From Candidatus Pacebacteria bacterium CG10_big_fil_rev_8_21_14_0_10_56_10 (GTDB lineage Bacteria; Patescibacteriota; Microgenomatia; UBA1400; PJMF01), in assembly GCA_002772645.1 (NCBI GenBank), contig PFDK01000003.1, positions 1-40,492 of the forward strand: DNA of 40,492 bases, in the 5' to 3' direction. The position numbers and the translations under genes were made by a program. Every line of letters begins with the position of its first letter. The stretch's first letter is position 1. Shown piece by piece: positions 38,400 to 40,492 of the stretch. The notes beneath the pieces were generated by a model. The model was given only the letters and a program-made list of their open reading frames with translations, was not told the DNA's origin and searched no databases.

Positions 38400-40265
38400 A
38401 TGTCCAGAACACTGGCAAACAACACAGTCGATCAAATTGGTCAGCAGGTCACCCTGGCCGGCTGGGTGCAGACCAAACGCGATCACGGCAAAATTACCTT
38501 TATTGACTTGCGTGACACCAGCGGCGTGATCCAGTGCGTCGGAGCGGGCACCATGGGCGAGCTGACAACCGAGTCGGTGGTGGAGATTGCCGGCCAGGTC
38601 AGGGAAAGGCCCGCCAAGATGGCCAACCCCAACGTGCCAACTGGCGCCATCGAGATAGAGGTGCGTTCATACCAAGTGCTCAACCCGGCTGAAGAACTAC
38701 CGATCCAAGTAGAGGGTGACGGCCGCCAGCTCGGGGAAGAGGTTCGCCTCAAGTATCGCTATCTTGACCTGCGCCGCCAGCGGCTCGGGCAGATGCTCAG
38801 ACTACGCTCGCGCTACTTTCAAGCTTTGCGCCAACAGCTCTACCAACGCCAGTTCACAGAGGTAGAGACGCCGCTGCTCACCAAGTCCACTAAAGAGGGG
38901 GCTCGCGACTTCGTGGTGCCGTCGCGCTTCCAACCAGGCAAGTTCTACGCCCTGCCCCAAAGCCCCCAGCAGTACAAACAGTTGTTAATGGCCGCCGGCG
39001 TGGAGCGCTACTTCCAGTTTGCTCGGGCAGTCCGGGACGAAGACTTGCGGGCCGACCGCGGTTTTGAGCACACCCAGCTGGACCTGGAGATGAGCTTTGT
39101 TTCTCAGCAGGAAGTGATGTCGATGGTTGAGGAAGTAGTTACGGCCGCGGTACAAGAGGTCGGCGGCCAGATTAAAGACAGCCCGTTCCCGGTGATTGAG
39201 TACGACGACGCTCTCAAGCGTTTTGGCGACGACAAGTTTGACCTGCGCTCTGAAGACGAAAAATCTCGGGGAGTGTTAGCCTTTACCTGGGTGACCAAGT
39301 TCCCGTTCTTCAAGAAAGTGGACCGCACGGACGCCGCCGAAACGGCCGATTCCAAGAGTGGCTGGACCTTCACCCACAACCCGTTCAGCCAGCCCCTGCC
39401 GGAATCCCTGGCCGATCACCTGGCCGGCCGGCGGCTGGACGGTATCGTTTCAGCTCAGTACGATCTGGTCTGCAATGGCTACGAGGTGGGCGGCGGCAGC
39501 ATTCGCGCCCATCGGCCGGAAGTACTCCGGGCTACCTTTGCCAACATGGGTTACTCGGACCGGCAGATCGAAGAGAACGTGGGCCATATGTTGACAGCTT
39601 TCAAGACTGGTACTCCGCCTCACGGAGGGATTGCGCTGGGACTCGATCGGCACGTGATGATCTTGTTGGGCGAGAGTTCTCTCAAGGAAGTGATTGCTTT
39701 CCCGATGACGTCGACCGGCCGGACGGCGGTGATGGACGCGCCCAGCGACATCTCCGACCAGCAGCTCTCTGACCTAGGCTTAGAACTGGCTGAGCGCCGC
39801 CAGTCCGCGCACGACGCGATTCTCAAAAAACTGGCCGATCACAGGGTGGCCCACCAATACCTTGAGCACCAGCCAGTGAGTACCAGCCGGGAGGCGGCTC
39901 AGCTGCGTGGCACCGCTCTGGACCAGTCGGCTAAAGCGCTGGTGCTGCAAGCCGATGGTCAGTTTTTGGTGTACGTCCTACCGGGTGACCAACGGGCAGA
40001 CCTGGAACACCTGCGCGCCGCACTGGGCGCGCGCAAAGTAGCCATGGCGTCGAAGGACTCAGTACTGGCCAAGACGGGCTTGGAAGTCGGTTCGATCCCG
40101 CCGTTTGGCTCGGTCTTGGGACTGCCTACCTATGTTGACGAGCGAGTCGCTAAGCTTGAGGAGATCGCTTTTAACGTGGCCGCCCTCGACAGATCGGCGG
40201 TCATCAAGACGGCCGATTATCTGCGGCTGGAAAGTCATGAGCTACTGCCAGCGCCCCAAACCTAA
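38400..40265 (+). CDS. aspS: Aspartyl-tRNA synthetase fused to a YbaK-type editing domain
   Basis: The 621-residue protein has an OB-fold anticodon domain (VTLAGWVQTKRDHGKITFIDLRDTSG), then the class II core with motif 1 region FTEVETPLLTKSTKEGARDF, ALPQSPQQYKQLLM, motif 2 YFQFARAVRDEDLRADRGFEHTQLD and motif 3 GIALGLDRHVMILLG. The bacterial GAD insertion (about 130 residues between DKxDLR and WVTxFPxF) is absent: DDKFDLRSEDEKSRGVLAFTWVTKFPFF runs straight through. After the core, from about residue 470, comes a YbaK/ProX-like domain with GTALDQSAKALVLQADGQFLVYVLPGDQ (conserved Lys) and GLEVGSIPPFG (GxxxP). That domain hydrolyses mischarged tRNAs in its known homologues. Confidence 0.93.
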   Translation: MSRTLANNTVDQIGQQVTLAGWVQTKRDHGKITFIDLRDTSGVIQCVGAGTMGELTTESVVEIAGQVRERPAKMANPNVPTGAIEIEVRSYQVLNPAEELPIQVEGDGRQLGEEVRLKYRYLDLRRQRLGQMLRLRSRYFQALRQQLYQRQFTEVETPLLTKSTKEGARDFVVPSRFQPGKFYALPQSPQQYKQLLMAAGVERYFQFARAVRDEDLRADRGFEHTQLDLEMSFVSQQEVMSMVEEVVTAAVQEVGGQIKDSPFPVIEYDDALKRFGDDKFDLRSEDEKSRGVLAFTWVTKFPFFKKVDRTDAAETADSKSGWTFTHNPFSQPLPESLADHLAGRRLDGIVSAQYDLVCNGYEVGGGSIRAHRPEVLRATFANMGYSDRQIEENVGHMLTAFKTGTPPHGGIALGLDRHVMILLGESSLKEVIAFPMTSTGRTAVMDAPSDISDQQLSDLGLELAERRQSAHDAILKKLADHRVAHQYLEHQPVSTSREAAQLRGTALDQSAKALVLQADGQFLVYVLPGDQRADLEHLRAALGARKVAMASKDSVLAKTGLEVGSIPPFGSVLGLPTYVDERVAKLEEIAFNVAALDRSAVIKTADYLRLESHELLPAPQT

Positions 40266-40313
40266 CCGCTAAAAAAGTACTCCCCAGCATAGACGTAGTG
40301 AACAGATTGTAGC

Positions 40314-40319
40314 TACAAT
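40314..40319 (+). promoter_or_regulatory. -10 box (TACAAT) of the right-edge gene
   Basis: TACAAT, GACTGC, then ATG 40326: a 6-nt gap, again leaderless type. Confidence 0.5.
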
Positions 40320-40325
40320 GACTGC

Positions 40326-40492
40326 ATGGCAGGACTGAGGCCCGACCAGTACATCAGTGTAGCGGCCGTGACGGTAGGTATGTTGTTGACGGCGGCCGAG
40401 TACCAACCTGTTACCGCTCCTCCACAACTGGAACTCAGCTTTATCGAGCCAACCGCGCTGGCGGTTCCCCGCGCAACCGCGGCCAGTATGGC
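40326..40492 (+). CDS. Secreted or membrane protein, N-terminal part only
   Basis: The frame is open from ATG 40326 to the right edge (55 codons) and is not in the ORF track. It starts MAGLRPDQYISVAAVTVGMLLTAAEYQP, a short hydrophobic segment resembling a signal peptide or anchor, followed by a polar Pro/Ala-rich stretch. Too little is present to assign a function. Confidence 0.6.
   Translation, partial: MAGLRPDQYISVAAVTVGMLLTAAEYQPVTAPPQLELSFIEPTALAVPRATAASM

Noticed and set aside
1-40492. Genetic code with TGA as glycine (Gracilibacteria-type)
   Set aside because: TGA ends several complete genes with normal lengths (GT2, rfbA, the HAD gene at 21720) and is absent inside conserved domains.

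Overview
The window looks like one chromosomal segment of a bacterium with a compact, GC-rich (mid-50s percent by eye) genome. The evidence is short intergenic gaps, many overlapping start and stop codons, almost no metabolic enzymes, and many small membrane or secreted proteins of unknown function. Together with an unusual aspartyl-tRNA synthetase, short membrane-anchored accessory proteins and frequent leaderless-type promoters, this suggests a member of the Candidate Phyla Radiation (Patescibacteria). That placement is an inference, and I cannot name the class. TGA, TAA and TAG all act as stops, so a code reassigning TGA to glycine is unlikely. I see no rRNA, IS element, prophage or CRISPR array.

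Layout. 1-5752 (minus): a glycosyltransferase cut by the left edge, a membrane GT2 glycosyltransferase, then metG-tatD. 5778-7540 (minus): an adenine-PRTase-like gene with a terminator, a YefM/Phd-RelE type toxin-antitoxin pair whose toxin is frameshifted, and a four-helix membrane protein. 7714-9717 (plus): rmuC followed by a HAD phosphatase broken by two compensating frameshifts. 9796-11417: a putative zincin (HELRH) and a small unknown ORF. 11476-14354: a cupredoxin lipoprotein, a BlaI-type repressor, an M56 membrane peptidase and a DsbA-like thiol oxidoreductase. Near-identical palindromes overlie the -10 boxes of the repressor gene and the dsbA gene. 14382-18295: an alpha/beta hydrolase, a VOC protein, a sortase-like protein without catalytic residues, a membrane protein, a FAM173-like methyltransferase and a tiny membrane protein. 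18404-23757: a small gene with a Y-family polymerase, two adjacent paralogues with OmpR-type winged helices, a HAD protein, NAD(P)HX epimerase and a small membrane protein. 23900-23972: tRNA-Glu(CTC). 24206-29998: an alpha/beta-hydrolase-like protein, a CAP-domain protein, a nucleotidyltransferase for dTDP-sugars and several envelope proteins. 30063-40492: frr-rseP, a DUF3048 protein, a winged-helix regulator, the CCA-adding enzyme, recJ, an unknown gene, aspS fused to a YbaK-type editing domain, and the start of a secreted protein.

Two themes stand out. First, at least twelve genes have a -10 hexamer ending 6 or 7 nt before the start codon, which predicts leaderless mRNAs. Second, 11.5-14.4 kb reads as a redox or envelope-stress regulon: a membrane protease-repressor pair controlling an extracytoplasmic disulfide oxidoreductase, beside a copper protein. 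The AspRS that lacks the bacterial GAD insertion and carries a trans-editing-type domain is the clearest enzyme-level novelty.
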